From Streptomyces sp. MMG1121 (GTDB lineage: Bacteria > Actinomycetota > Actinomycetes > Streptomycetales > Streptomycetaceae): a stretch of 64,000 bases of DNA. The stretch lies in assembly GCF_001280015.1 (NCBI RefSeq), contig NZ_LGDV01000213.1:186001-250000 (forward strand), given 5' to 3'. Position numbers and translations under genes: made by a program. The number at the start of each line of letters is the position of its first letter. Within the stretch, counting starts at the first letter, position 1. Below are positions 52,077-61,044 of the stretch, piece by piece. The notes under the pieces are model-generated. The model made no database searches, was not told where the DNA came from, and saw only the letters and a program-made list of their open reading frames with translations.

Positions 52077-54191
52077 TCACCCGGGTCTGCCGCCGGGGCG
52101 GCCGAGGACGGCGTCGGTGGTTCTGAGGGCCAGGTCGTGATCCGGTGTCAGGTACGGCTGCAGGGTGACCCGGCCGTCCGGCCGCGAGCAGTGGGCCACG
52201 GGAAACGTGTTGATGTCCCGGCGGTCCGCGATGTCGCCGGTCAGCATGCCCAGGCGGAGTTCGGGGCCGCCGTACGCGCTCAGCCGCAGGTCCCACCGTG
52301 CCTCTTTGCCGGGGTGGTGCTCGGCCACGGTGGCGAGCGGGATACCGATGTCGAAGTCGCCGTACGGATCGACGTAGCAGTACGCGTCGAAGGCCCAGGC
52401 CCGGTGTCCCTGGAGCCGGGCCCGGAACCGGTAGTGGTGGGCACGGGCGGCCCGGCCGTGGAGCGAGCCGGTCAGCTCGATCGCCGCCTCGCCGACGGCG
52501 ACCGACACCACCTCAGCGTGGGCCGGTCGCAGCCAGGTGCGCAGGGCCAGACCGCCGTCCTGGTCCGTATAGGGGATCCATGCGGTGCAGCCCGCGTCGG
52601 ACGGGCGGCGCGCTGCGGGGTCCAGGAGCCGTGCCGTTTCGATCGGGCCCGCCAGGACCGGGCGTGAGGTGTTGCCGCTGACATGCTGGACGAAGGCGTC
52701 CCAGTGTCCTTCGGCGAGGGACCACGAAGCCTTGTCCAGCACCGCCCGCAGGCCCCGCCCCTCGTCTGTCGCCCACTGTTCGAGGCGCAGTCTCACGACG
52801 TCACCCGCGGCACTGTCGCGGGGACGCAGCACGAGGTTCCAGGCGTCGGGCGTGAGGGTGGGCCGGTCGACGTGGAAGGCGAGGGAACCGTCGGGCAGCA
52901 CACGGCAGCCGACTCCGACCGGGGATCCGAGGCCGGCCAGGCCGACGAGTTCCAGCGCGCGACGCCACAGCGGAAGGCCGCCGTCGGCCTCCGGGCGGGC
53001 TCCGCGCAGCAGGGACAATCCTTTTCGGGTGCCGATGTCCGGCCTGAGGTCCGCGAAGAGCGCGTCGTACTGCGCGGCGATGTGCCGGGGGCGGAAGCGT
53101 ACGGAGGTCCGGCGTGCCGCGGCGGCCATCCGGTGGCGTTCGGCGTCGTTCTCGATCAGGCGGCACAGCGCGTCGGCGAGCGCGTCCTCGACCGCACCCC
53201 GCGCGGGCACGAGCAGTCCGTCCTCGCCGTGCGTGATGATCTCGCGGGGCGCGTGGTCGCAGTCGGTGCTCACCACGGGCACCCCGCAGCTCATCGCCTC
53301 CAGGAGGGTCGTGCCCGACGGTTCGGTACTGCTCGACACGACGGCGATGGCTCCCTTGGCCCACTCCGGGTCCATGGGGGTGCGCTCCCCCATCAGCAGG
53401 ACGTGGTCGTGCAGGCCGAGGGCGTCGATGCGGCGGCGCAGGCGGCCGTGCTCGCGGCCGCGGCCGTAGATGCGCAGCGTCCAGTCCGGGTGCACCGCCA
53501 CGACCTTGGCGAACGCGTCGACGAGCCGGTCGTACCGCTTGGTCGCGGTCAGCCGCCCCGCCGTCACCACGGTCCTCGACTCCCCGTTCGAGGGTTCCAC
53601 GCCGGGCGCGGGGGCGCAGACGGGAACGGCGGTGAGGCGCGTCGGTGCGGAGTACAGGACCCTGCGGTGGGCGCGTGCGTCCGCCGCGGACACGGTCACA
53701 TAGGCGTCGAGGAGGGACGCGGCCCCGTCGAGGTCGTCCCGGAGCGCTTCCGGGTGGAGGTCGCGGGTGGCGTGCTCCTGGCCGATGCGCAGCTGGTCCG
53801 TGCGGCCGTGCTCGGCCAGGAAGCAGGTCAGGTACGGCCGTGTCGCGATCACCACGTCGGCGTCGGTTTCCCGGAGGTGGGCCGCGAGTCTCGCCTCGCC
53901 GAGTGCGCTGGGCGGCGTCGGGCCGTCGTGCACCGGGCCGTGGGGGCACACGGAGCCGCGGGTGTGCTGATCGGCGGTGCTCCCGGCGAAGTGCCGGGAG
54001 GTGGGCCGCAGGTCCACCAGGGCACGCACCTTCACGCCCGGCACCGGCGCCAGGCGCGGCCGGTCGGCGGTGCGGTAGTAGGAGAGGATCTCCACGTCGT
54101 GCTGTTCGGCCAGTGCGCCGGCGAGGTTGGTCGTGGCCCGGACCGTGCCGCTGATGCCGTAGGCGTCGTAGAGCAGGAAAGTGATCTTCAT
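52077..54191 (-). CDS. GT4-family glycosyltransferase with a C-terminal extension
   Basis: The 704-residue product is a GT-B fold transferase: DAYGISGTVRATTNLAGALA at the N-terminus, VTAGRLTATKRYDRLVDAFA as the donor domain, and SSSTEPSGTTLLEAMSCGVP as the nucleotide-sugar signature. After residue about 410 a beta-rich region (LPDGSLAFHVDRPTL, WLRPAHAEVVSVAVGEAAIE) may bind the acceptor. It has no membrane segment. The substrate may be a wall polymer or a lipid carrier; this is inference. The small ORF at 54212 precedes it. Confidence 0.85.
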   Translation of the reverse strand: MKITFLLYDAYGISGTVRATTNLAGALAEQHDVEILSYYRTADRPRLAPVPGVKVRALVDLRPTSRHFAGSTADQHTRGSVCPHGPVHDGPTPPSALGEARLAAHLRETDADVVIATRPYLTCFLAEHGRTDQLRIGQEHATRDLHPEALRDDLDGAASLLDAYVTVSAADARAHRRVLYSAPTRLTAVPVCAPAPGVEPSNGESRTVVTAGRLTATKRYDRLVDAFAKVVAVHPDWTLRIYGRGREHGRLRRRIDALGLHDHVLLMGERTPMDPEWAKGAIAVVSSSTEPSGTTLLEAMSCGVPVVSTDCDHAPREIITHGEDGLLVPARGAVEDALADALCRLIENDAERHRMAAAARRTSVRFRPRHIAAQYDALFADLRPDIGTRKGLSLLRGARPEADGGLPLWRRALELVGLAGLGSPVGVGCRVLPDGSLAFHVDRPTLTPDAWNLVLRPRDSAAGDVVRLRLEQWATDEGRGLRAVLDKASWSLAEGHWDAFVQHVSGNTSRPVLAGPIETARLLDPAARRPSDAGCTAWIPYTDQDGGLALRTWLRPAHAEVVSVAVGEAAIELTGSLHGRAARAHHYRFRARLQGHRAWAFDAYCYVDPYGDFDIGIPLATVAEHHPGKEARWDLRLSAYGGPELRLGMLTGDIADRRDINTFPVAHCSRPDGRVTLQPYLTPDHDLALRTTDAVLGRPGGRPG

Positions 54192-54211
54192 CGCGTCTCT
54201 TCGTGGCTCGC

Positions 54212-54355
54212 TCAGCCGATCAGGCCGGCGATCGTCGCGGCGACACGGTGGGCGAGGGCGGCGTACACGTCGGGTCGCAGGACGGCCAGGACCGCGGCCG
54301 AGGCCATGATGATCACGAAGGCGGCCTCCCTGCCGCCGCCCAGGTGTCCGTTCAC
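54212..54355 (-). CDS. Possible 47-residue single-helix membrane peptide
   Basis: A GTG start at 54355 overlaps, as GTGA, the stop of a 10-codon ORF (MTHSTEADAR). The 47-codon product has a single hydrophobic helix (AAFVIIMASAAVLAVLRPDV). It ends 20 bp before the glycosyltransferase and is in the same orientation. Small and RBS-poor, so uncertain. Confidence 0.3.
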   Translation of the reverse strand: MNGHLGGGREAAFVIIMASAAVLAVLRPDVYAALAHRVAATIAGLIG

Positions 54356-54572
54356 CGGGCATCTGCTTCTGTGCTGTGCGTCATGCCTCCAGCCTGGGGC
54401 GGGGCCCGGTCGTTGAGGTATCCGACGGCAGGCCGGACCTGCCCCGCCGGGCGGCTGGAGTCGACCCCCCGGTCGGCTGGTTCCACTCGGCCGGGGCAAC
54501 CGTGACGGTGGCCGAGCCCTCTTAGGGTCGTAGGCGCAGACGCGGGACGGACGACAGCGGGACGGGGTGCAC

Positions 54573-55244
54573 GTGATCCGGGTAGTGGTGGTGGACGACG
54601 AGGCGCTCGTCCGCTCCGGCTTCCAGCTCATCCTGAACGCCGCCGAGGACATCGAGGTGGTGGCGACGGTGAGCGGTGCCGGGGCCGTGGCCCGCGTCCG
54701 CGAGACACGTCCGGACGTCGTCCTGCTGGACATCCGCATGCCGGACGTCGACGGGCTCACCGTACTTCGCGAAGTGCGTACGCTGCCGGACGGGCCGGTC
54801 GTGGCGATGCTGACGACGTTCGACACAGACGAGTACGTCCTGGCGGCGCTGCGTCATGGTGCGGCCGGTTTCCTACTCAAGGACACCGAGCCGGAACAAC
54901 TGGCCCAGATGGTCCGCACGCTCGCCGCCGGCGGCATCGTCATGTCCCCCAAGGCCTCGCGCACCCTGCTGCTCAGCCACCCCGGCACCGAGTCGGCGGA
55001 CGCCGAGGAGGCGGCCCGCGTACGGCGGCTGACCGCACGCGAACTGGACGTGCTCGTGCTCGTCGCGGAAGGGCTGTCGAACGCCGACGTCGGACTGCGC
55101 CTCCACCTCAGCGCCGGCACCGTGAAGGACCACGTCAGCGCGATCTTCACCAAGCTGCGGGTGACCAGCCGCATACAGGCCGCGCTCCTCGCCCAGCGGG
55201 CACGGCTCCTGGACGGACAGGGCCGGTCGGAGGGCGGCCGATGA
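54573..55244 (+). CDS. NarL-type response regulator
   Basis: The 223-residue product has a receiver domain (VVVVDDEALVRSGF, VVLLDIRMPDVDG with Asp53, MLTTFDTDEYV, GFLLKDTEPEQL) and a C-terminal LuxR helix-turn-helix (LTARELDVLVLVAEGLSNAD, LHLSAGTVKDHVSAIFTKLR). Two in-frame GTGs (54567, 54573) are possible starts. It overlaps the kinase gene by ATGA. Confidence 0.92.
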   Translation: MIRVVVVDDEALVRSGFQLILNAAEDIEVVATVSGAGAVARVRETRPDVVLLDIRMPDVDGLTVLREVRTLPDGPVVAMLTTFDTDEYVLAALRHGAAGFLLKDTEPEQLAQMVRTLAAGGIVMSPKASRTLLLSHPGTESADAEEAARVRRLTARELDVLVLVAEGLSNADVGLRLHLSAGTVKDHVSAIFTKLRVTSRIQAALLAQRARLLDGQGRSEGGR

Positions 55245-56359
55245 CCGGCCGGCGGGCGGGCTCGGCACGGCTTCCGGCGCCCGTCGTCGACGCCGGGCTC
55301 GTCGCCGTCGCCGTGGCGGACGCCTGGCTCGCCGCGTGGGACACCTCAAGGCTCGGCGTGGTGCTCGCCGCGGTGGCCTGTGCCGCTCTCGCGCTGCGCC
55401 GCCGCGCGCCACTGGCCGTCGTCCTGCTCACGGTGCCGGCCACCGTGGTCGTGGACCTCGTGGCGGCCCCGCTGGCGGCGCTGTTCGCGCTGTCCGAACG
55501 GTCCCGCGACCGCCGCCTGCCGGCAGCGTGCGCCGTCCTGACCGCGGCGGCCTCCGCCGCGCCCTGGCCGTGGCACGACCCCGAGTCGCGCGACCGCACC
55601 TGGACACTGATCCAGTTCGTCTACACCCTGGCCGGCACCGCCGCCCCCGTACTCCTCGGCCAACTGGTCCAGGCACGGCGGGACCTGTCGCAGCGCCTCG
55701 CCGAGATCGAGGAGGCCAGGGAGCACGAACGGGCCCTGCACGCCCAGGCCGTACTCGCCCGTGAACGCGCCCAGCTGGCCCGCGAGATGCACGACGTCGT
55801 CTCGCATCAGGTCAGTCTGATCGCCGTCCAGGCCGGCGCCCTTCAGGTCGCGGCCAAGGACACGGACGCCCGGGAGGCGGCACGGACCATCCGTTCGCTG
55901 AGTGTGTCCACGCTCGATGAACTGAGGAACATGGTCACCCTGCTGCGGGCCTCCGGCGGCCGCGCCACCGAGCTGACGCCGCAGCCCACCCTGGCCGACA
56001 TACGACGGCTGGTCGCGACGAGCGGCATCGACGCGGAGCTGACCGGCCGGCTGCCCGACACGATCACCACTCCCGCCCAGCGGGCGATCTACCGCACCGT
56101 GCAGGAGGCCCTGACGAACGTGCGCAAGCACGCCCCCGGAGCCGACGCGACCGTCAGGCTGTGGCGCGACGGCGACGACGTCGGGGTCACGGTCACCAAC
56201 GGCCGCCCCACCCGCCCCTCCCTCCCGCTGCCCGGCTCGCAGCAGGGCCTGGTCGGCCTCAGGGAACGGGCCGAGATCCTGCACGGCACGTTCGCCTCCG
56301 GCCCGACCGCCGACGGGGGTTACCGGGTGAGCGTCCGGCTCCCGGCCCCGCCGAAGTGA
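55241..56359 (+). CDS. DesK/NarX-type sensor histidine kinase
   Basis: The 372-residue product has four to five N-terminal hydrophobic segments (about residues 14-140), a coiled linker, and a HisKA_3 site LAREMHDVVSHQVSLIAVQA with His184. The ATPase domain has VQEALTNVRKHAPGA, VTVTNGRP and GLVGLRERAEILHG. It autophosphorylates and passes phosphate to the coupled NarL regulator. The sensed signal is probably in the membrane or envelope. Confidence 0.92.
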   Translation: MTGRRAGSARLPAPVVDAGLVAVAVADAWLAAWDTSRLGVVLAAVACAALALRRRAPLAVVLLTVPATVVVDLVAAPLAALFALSERSRDRRLPAACAVLTAAASAAPWPWHDPESRDRTWTLIQFVYTLAGTAAPVLLGQLVQARRDLSQRLAEIEEAREHERALHAQAVLARERAQLAREMHDVVSHQVSLIAVQAGALQVAAKDTDAREAARTIRSLSVSTLDELRNMVTLLRASGGRATELTPQPTLADIRRLVATSGIDAELTGRLPDTITTPAQRAIYRTVQEALTNVRKHAPGADATVRLWRDGDDVGVTVTNGRPTRPSLPLPGSQQGLVGLRERAEILHGTFASGPTADGGYRVSVRLPAPPK

Positions 56360-56435
56360 CGTCGGGGCACGGGTGGCGTTCCGGGATGTGACACGGCCCC
56401 CCGCCCGGCCGCGCGCCGGGGCTGCGGCGCAAGGA

Positions 56436-56454
56436 GCCGGCCACGCCGGCCGGC
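56436..56454. terminator. Short GC hairpin between convergent genes
   Basis: GCCGGCC (56436-56442) pairs with GGCCGGC (56448-56454) around ACGCC. It lies between the kinase stop and the convergent GNAT stop. Confidence 0.35.
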
Positions 56455-56489
56455 GCCGACGGCCGGCCAAGGGACGGGTGCGCCGCTGC

Positions 56490-56978
56490 TCAGGTCAGGG
56501 CCAGTCGCATGAGCGTCAGGTCGAGCCAGCGGCCGAACTTGGTGCCGACCTCCGGCAGCGTGCCGGCGTGGTCGAACCCGAACCGTTCGTGCAGCCGGAT
56601 CGAGGGCGTGTTCCCGGCTTCGATACCGGCGATCATCACATGGTGGCCCGCCTCGCGCGCGGCCGTGATGAGGACGTCCAGCAGCGCGGATCCGATGCCG
56701 AGTCCGTGCCGGCCCTCGCGGACGTAGACCGAGTTCTCCACCGTGTGCCGGTAGCCGTCCAGCTCCCGCCAGGGGCCGTAGACCGCGAACCCGGCCACCT
56801 CCGCGTCGACCTCGGCGACGAAGGCCGAGCCGCGCTCCAGGTGCGCGGCCAGCCAGATGACTCCCTGGGCAGGGGTCTGTGGAGTCTGGGTCCACAGGGC
56901 CGTCGAGTGCTCGACGGCGTGGTTGCGGATCGCGCGGACGGCCTCCACATCGCCGGGCCGCGCTGGGCGCACTGTCAC
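56490..56978 (-). CDS. GNAT acetyltransferase, phosphinothricin-acetyltransferase-like
   Basis: The 162-residue product begins VTVRPARPGDVEAVRAIRNH and has the strand-loop VENSVYVREGRHGLGIGSAL and the C-terminal RLHERFGFDHAGTLPEVGTK and FGRWLDLTLM. This is the PAT/Bar-like branch, which acetylates methionine sulfoximine or related amines. I chose GTG 56978 because it follows AAGGAA at proper distance. A frame to ATG 57011 would overlap the XRE start codon. Confidence 0.85.
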   Translation of the reverse strand: MTVRPARPGDVEAVRAIRNHAVEHSTALWTQTPQTPAQGVIWLAAHLERGSAFVAEVDAEVAGFAVYGPWRELDGYRHTVENSVYVREGRHGLGIGSALLDVLITAAREAGHHVMIAGIEAGNTPSIRLHERFGFDHAGTLPEVGTKFGRWLDLTLMRLALT

Positions 56979-56997
56979 GGCCACAGGGTTCCTTGCG

Positions 56998-57003
56998 TAT
57001 ATT
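56998..57003 (+). promoter_or_regulatory. TATATT -10 element for a leaderless XRE transcript
   Basis: TATATT ends 6 bp before the ATG at 57010 and no RBS is present, so transcription probably starts at or next to the start codon. The element is strikingly AT-rich for this window. Confidence 0.5.
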
Positions 57004-57009
57004 GAAGTC

Positions 57010-57600
57010 ATGTCCAACATAGTAGATCCACTGGTGGGGCAGATCGCGGCCCGTATCCGCACCGAACGGGAACGCCGCCGCTGGACCCTGGCCCAGCTCG
57101 CCGAGGCCTCCGGCGTGTCCCAGGCCATGATCAGCCGGATCGAGCGCGCGGAGAGCAGCCCCACCGCGGTCGTCCTGGGCAAGCTGTCCGCGGCGTTCCG
57201 GCTCAGCGTCGCCTCCCTGCTCGCCCTCGCGGAAGGGACGCGGGAGGACACGGAGGGCGCGGCGGGCGTGCGCCGCCCGGCGGACAGGGCCGAGTGGCGT
57301 GACCCCGCGACCGGCTACCGGCGCCGCCAGATCACCGGCCCGCGCTTCCCCGCGGAGATCGCCGAGATCCGTCTGCCGGCCGGCGCCCGCGTGCCGTATC
57401 CGGCCGCGGCCTTCGCCTTCGTACGACAGGTCGTCTGGGTCCTCGACGGCCGGCTGACCTTCCACGACGGCGACACCGTCCATGAGCTGGACGCGGGCGA
57501 CACCATCGAGCTGGGCGAGCCCGCCGAGCGCGTCTTCGCCAACACCACCGGCACCGAGTGCCGTTACGCCGTCGTCCTCGCTCGCGGCAGCACTCCGTGA
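57010..57600 (+). CDS. XRE-family regulator with cupin domain
   Basis: The 196-residue product has a helix-turn-helix (RIRTERERRRWTLAQLAEAS, GVSQAMISRIERAESSPTAV) and a C-terminal cupin (VVWVLDGRLTFHDGDTVHEL, DAGDTIELGEPAERVF). Such proteins sense small molecules and often control neighbouring acetyltransferases. The leaderless arrangement and divergence from the GNAT gene make it the likely regulator of that gene. Confidence 0.9.
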   Translation: MSNIVDPLVGQIAARIRTERERRRWTLAQLAEASGVSQAMISRIERAESSPTAVVLGKLSAAFRLSVASLLALAEGTREDTEGAAGVRRPADRAEWRDPATGYRRRQITGPRFPAEIAEIRLPAGARVPYPAAAFAFVRQVVWVLDGRLTFHDGDTVHELDAGDTIELGEPAERVFANTTGTECRYAVVLARGSTP

Positions 57601-58034
57601 CTCCGTAGCCGACGACGCCAACCCGGCCCCCAGCGCCTGGTCGGCGCACGGCTCACCGCTCCGGCCGCCGCTCTCGCCCGGCGCGGGCGTACTCCTGGCT
57701 GCCCGCCTCCGACCGCCGCGCACCTGCTGATCCGGCGACCGGAGCCGCCCGGCACGCGCGCCACCGGCGGGCTGTGGTGATTCGCCTTCAAGCTGATCCT
57801 CCCCGGGTTTCGCGGCGCTCCCACTCACCGGGCCCCGCACCGACCGGTACGCCCCGGCCACCGTGATCGTCGCCTGCGCACTGGCCGCCGCGGCGGGCAC
57901 CGCACCGCTCGCCGCCGGTCCAGGACCCGCCGTCGTAGCCGCTGCGCCGCTCCGGCCCCCCGGCCGACGGGGCATCACGCTCGCCGCTCGCGCCGCGCCG
58001 CTCCTCGCGGCCGCCCTCGGGAGCCGGTCGCCGG
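57601..58034. other. Intergenic region with a possible MFS gene scrap
   Basis: No intact gene. Near 57829 one frame reads GPRTDRYAPATVIVACALAA, similar to the loop 2-3 motif A of MFS transporters, but it cannot be extended. I treat it as a tentative remnant. Confidence 0.3.
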
Positions 58035-58961
58035 TCAGCCGCTGACGACGCCGGCACGGACGGACTCGTCGACGTGGAGGGTGAAGACGTCGGGGCGCGC
58101 ATAGTGGCCGGTGGGGTCGAAGTCGAAGCGGGCGCGGGTCAGTTCGTCGAGGTCGAGTTCGGCCGCCAGGATGCCCTCGCCGCCGCGCAACGGGCCGGCC
58201 AGGATCTCGCCGAGCGGGGAGACGATGACGGAGCCGCCGCCTATGAGGACGGTGTCGGGCTCGTCGCCCAGCACGGGGTGGACGTCGGCGGGCAGGGCGT
58301 CGCGGCGCAGGAACTGGTTGGCACTGAGCACGAAACAACGCCCCTCCAGGGCGATGTGCCGCATGGTGGCCTGCCAGGCCTCGCGGTCGTCCACGGTCGG
58401 CGCGCACCACAGGTCGACGCCCTTGGCGTACATGGCCGTACGGAACAGCGGCATGTAGTTCTCCCAGCAGATGCCGGCGCCGAGGCGGGCCGTGCCGGTG
58501 TCGACGACCGGGAGGGTCGAGCCGTCGCCCTGGCCCCACAGATAGCGTTCCCCGGCGGTCGGCATGAGCTTGCGGTGCAGGCCCAGATAGCCGCCGGGAC
58601 CGAAGTAGAGGGCGACGCAGTACAGCGTGCCGCCCTGGCGCTCGACAGCGCCCACCACGGCGTGGCAGCCGAGTTCCCGGGTGACGGCGGCCAGGGTGTC
58701 GACCTCGGGGCCGGGGACGTCGACGGCGGCCGCGTGGCAGCGGCGGAACAGGTCGCGCCCGGCCGGGGTGCGGTTGCCGACGCTGATGCCGAAGTCGAGG
58801 CCCTTGGGGTAACCGCCGAGGAAGGCCTCGGGCAGGACGACGACCTTCGCCCGGTGCCCCAGGACCGCCTCCCGGATCAGCTCCCCGGCGCGGGTCAGCG
58901 CGGCCTGCGTGTCGAACAGCGGGGCGGCGGCCTGGACGACGGCGGCGGTGAGAGTGGTCAT
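58035..58961 (-). CDS. Nitrilase (C-N hydrolase superfamily)
   Basis: The 308-residue product shows all three catalytic residues: Glu45 in VVVLPEAFLGGYPKG, Lys131 in LGLHRKLMPTAGERY and Cys165 in GAGICWENYMP. The CWENY motif is typical of true nitrilases (branch 1), which convert nitriles to acids and ammonia in the cytoplasm. Arylacetonitrile or aliphatic preference cannot be seen. It diverges from a LysR gene 50 bp away, a common nitrilase layout. Confidence 0.9.
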   Translation of the reverse strand: MTTLTAAVVQAAAPLFDTQAALTRAGELIREAVLGHRAKVVVLPEAFLGGYPKGLDFGISVGNRTPAGRDLFRRCHAAAVDVPGPEVDTLAAVTRELGCHAVVGAVERQGGTLYCVALYFGPGGYLGLHRKLMPTAGERYLWGQGDGSTLPVVDTGTARLGAGICWENYMPLFRTAMYAKGVDLWCAPTVDDREAWQATMRHIALEGRCFVLSANQFLRRDALPADVHPVLGDEPDTVLIGGGSVIVSPLGEILAGPLRGGEGILAAELDLDELTRARFDFDPTGHYARPDVFTLHVDESVRAGVVSG

Positions 58962-58991
58962 GGCATCGAGACTAGAAACGGCCCGCCATAT

Positions 58992-59018
58992 CGATCAAAC
59001 TAATCTTCATAATGATCG
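58992..59018. promoter_or_regulatory. Nitrilase/LysR intergenic palindrome
   Basis: CGATCA (58992-58997) and TGATCG (59013-59018) are inverted with AT-rich sequence (AACTAATCTTCATAA) between. The second arm includes the lysR start, suggesting LysR autoregulation. Confidence 0.45.
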
Positions 59019-59926
59019 ACATTTACGAAGCCGAATTCAGGAAGGCGGACCTGAACCTCCTGGTCGTCTTCGCCGCCCTGATGCGCGAGCGCAGCGTCAC
59101 CCGGGCCGCTGCCGCCCTGCACCTGAGCCAGGGCGCGGTCAGTGCCGCCCTCGGCCGGCTGCGCAGGCTGTTCGGCGACGAACTGTTCACCCGCACCCGC
59201 ACGGGCGTCGAACCCACACCGCACGCCGTCGACCTCGCCCGCCGCATCGAACCTGCCCTGGGGCTCATCCACGGCGCCGTGACCGCCCCCGACAGTTTCG
59301 ACCCGGCCACCGCGCGCCACACCTTCACCCTGGGCATGTCCGACGACATCGAGGCCACGCTGCTGCCGCGGCTGCTGTCCGCCACGGCCGGGCTGCCGGG
59401 CATCCGGATCGCCGTACGTCAGGCCCACCGCAACACCGTCGCCGGCATGCTCGACCACGGCGAGATCACGCTCGGCGTCGCCGCCGAGCCCGCACACGGC
59501 ACCGACCACCGCGGCCACGCCCTGTTCACCTCCGGCTACAGCGTCCTGTTCAACCCCCGTCTGCTCCCGCTGACCGCACCGCTCGGCCTGGACGACTACC
59601 TGGCCCACCCGCACCTGCTGGTCTCCTACGACGGCCGCCGCGGCATCGTCGACGACCTGCTGGAGGAGCGCGGCCTGAACCGCCGGGTGATCGTCTCCAC
59701 GACCCACTTCGCCGGCGCCGCCCTCCAGCTCGCCACCCTGCCCGCCCTCGCCACGCTCCCCACTCATGCGGCCGTCGTCTACGCCGAGACCCTGGGCCTC
59801 GCCGTCGCCGAACCACCCCTGCCGATGCCCCGGTTCACGGTCAGCACGATCTGGCACAGCAGTGTGACCGACGATCCGGCCCACGTCTGGCTCCGCAGCC
59901 TCGTCAGCGAACACGGAGCGCCGTAG
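59012..59926 (+). CDS. LysR-family regulator next to nitrilase
   Basis: The 304-residue product has the LysR helix-turn-helix (LNLLVVFAALMRERSVTRAA, AALHLSQGAVSAALGRLRRL) and effector domain (HTFTLGMSDDIEATLLPRLL). It is divergent to the nitrilase and likely activates it in response to nitrile or acid. It starts at ATG 59012 with little or no leader sequence. Confidence 0.9.
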   Translation: MIDIYEAEFRKADLNLLVVFAALMRERSVTRAAAALHLSQGAVSAALGRLRRLFGDELFTRTRTGVEPTPHAVDLARRIEPALGLIHGAVTAPDSFDPATARHTFTLGMSDDIEATLLPRLLSATAGLPGIRIAVRQAHRNTVAGMLDHGEITLGVAAEPAHGTDHRGHALFTSGYSVLFNPRLLPLTAPLGLDDYLAHPHLLVSYDGRRGIVDDLLEERGLNRRVIVSTTHFAGAALQLATLPALATLPTHAAVVYAETLGLAVAEPPLPMPRFTVSTIWHSSVTDDPAHVWLRSLVSEHGAP

Positions 59927-59955
59927 TCGGGGGCGAGGGCGGCCGCGATCGGGGA

Positions 59956-60415
59956 TCAGGACGAGGTGGGTTCCAGGACCCGGTCCGGGCCGGGCGGGAC
60001 CTCGTGCTGAAGGAGACGGCTCCTCGACTCCCGTACCCCGAACTCGGCCTTGAGCCGGTCGATGACCGTCTCGGCCTCTCGGACATCGGTGCAGGCCATG
60101 CGCGGCCGGCAGTCGTAGTCCCCGGTCCGCCGCATCGCGCCGAGATCTGCGGCAGTTGATACAGCTGGTCCTCGAACGCCTTGCGGTCCACGCCCTCGCG
60201 CAGGCGGACATCGCTGAGCGGCTCCATGCCGCGCCCGAACGCGGCCGCATTCAGCCCGGCCCGCTCCTCGCGGACGATTCCGAAGCCTGGAGCCGGCGTA
60301 CGCAGTCGGCGACGGTGTCGGCCGAGAGCCGGACCTGACGACCCAGTTCCCGATGGGTCGCCCGGCCGTCGGCAAGCGGGATGGCGGGGACAAGGACGGA
60401 ACCGGGCGGAGCGGT
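59956..60415 (-). pseudogene. Decayed Lrp/AsnC regulator gene
   Basis: Three successive minus-strand frames spell an Lrp protein in order: PLADGRATHRELGRQVRLSA and DTVADCVRRLQA (helix-turn-helix), then AAFGRGMEPLSDVRLREGVD and FEDQLYQLPQIS, then TGDYDCRPRMACTDVREAET and VIDRLKAEFGVRESRSRLLQ (RAM effector domain). At least two frameshifts separate them. The original gene was probably about 150 residues. Confidence 0.78.
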
Positions 60416-60456
60416 TCCAGCTCGTCATCCCCGAGGACTGACGGACCCCGCGGACC

Positions 60457-60915
60457 TCAGCCCGCGATGTCGAGCGCCGTTCCGTACAGCCGGTCCACCT
60501 TGAGCCGGATCACCAGGCGGCGTTCGGCGACCAGTTGCTCCAGGAAGGCGTCTTCGTCGTCCGGCTTCGCGCCCTGCGGGATCATCCCGAGCAGTTCCCG
60601 CCCGACCGGGTCGCCGGGAACCGTCGTGATCTCGGAGACCTCGGCTTCGCCCTCCGCGACGGCGAACGACCACACGTCGCCGCCCTGCACATGGAGTGCG
60701 GCACGCGGGTCGCGCCGCAGGTGCCTGACCTTGACGCGGTCGGCCGTCGTGGAGAACCGCGCGACGCGGGACCCGGCGTCCCAGTGGTAGAGCATGGTGG
60801 TCAGATGGGGGTGGCCACCCCGCTTGACGGTGGCCAGGGTACCGAACTGCTGCCTGCCGAGCAGGGCGCAGAGGGCGTCGTCGGACAGCGGGCGAGGTGC
60901 TGGGCCTTGGGTCAT
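60457..60915 (-). CDS. PPOX-class (F420/FMN-dependent) oxidoreductase
   Basis: The 152-residue split-barrel protein opens LLGRQQFGTLATVKRGGHPH, has VARFSTTADRVKVRHLRRDP and RAALHVQGGDVWSFAVAEGE and ends in VIRLKVDRLYGTALDIAG. This matches PPOX F420-dependent reductases of actinobacteria (about 130-150 residues). It reduces small molecules with F420H2 or FMNH2. ATG 60915. Confidence 0.85.
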   Translation of the reverse strand: MTQGPAPRPLSDDALCALLGRQQFGTLATVKRGGHPHLTTMLYHWDAGSRVARFSTTADRVKVRHLRRDPRAALHVQGGDVWSFAVAEGEAEVSEITTVPGDPVGRELLGMIPQGAKPDDEDAFLEQLVAERRLVIRLKVDRLYGTALDIAG

Positions 60916-61044
60916 GACCTGATCAACATCCAGGACCGGCCCGGCAATTCCGCGGTCGACCCGGGCGTACGGCGCGGGGGCGTGCTCATCGCGGCTTCTC
61001 GTCGCAGGACACTCGGATCCGGGCGCGTGGCAGCTTCCTGAACC

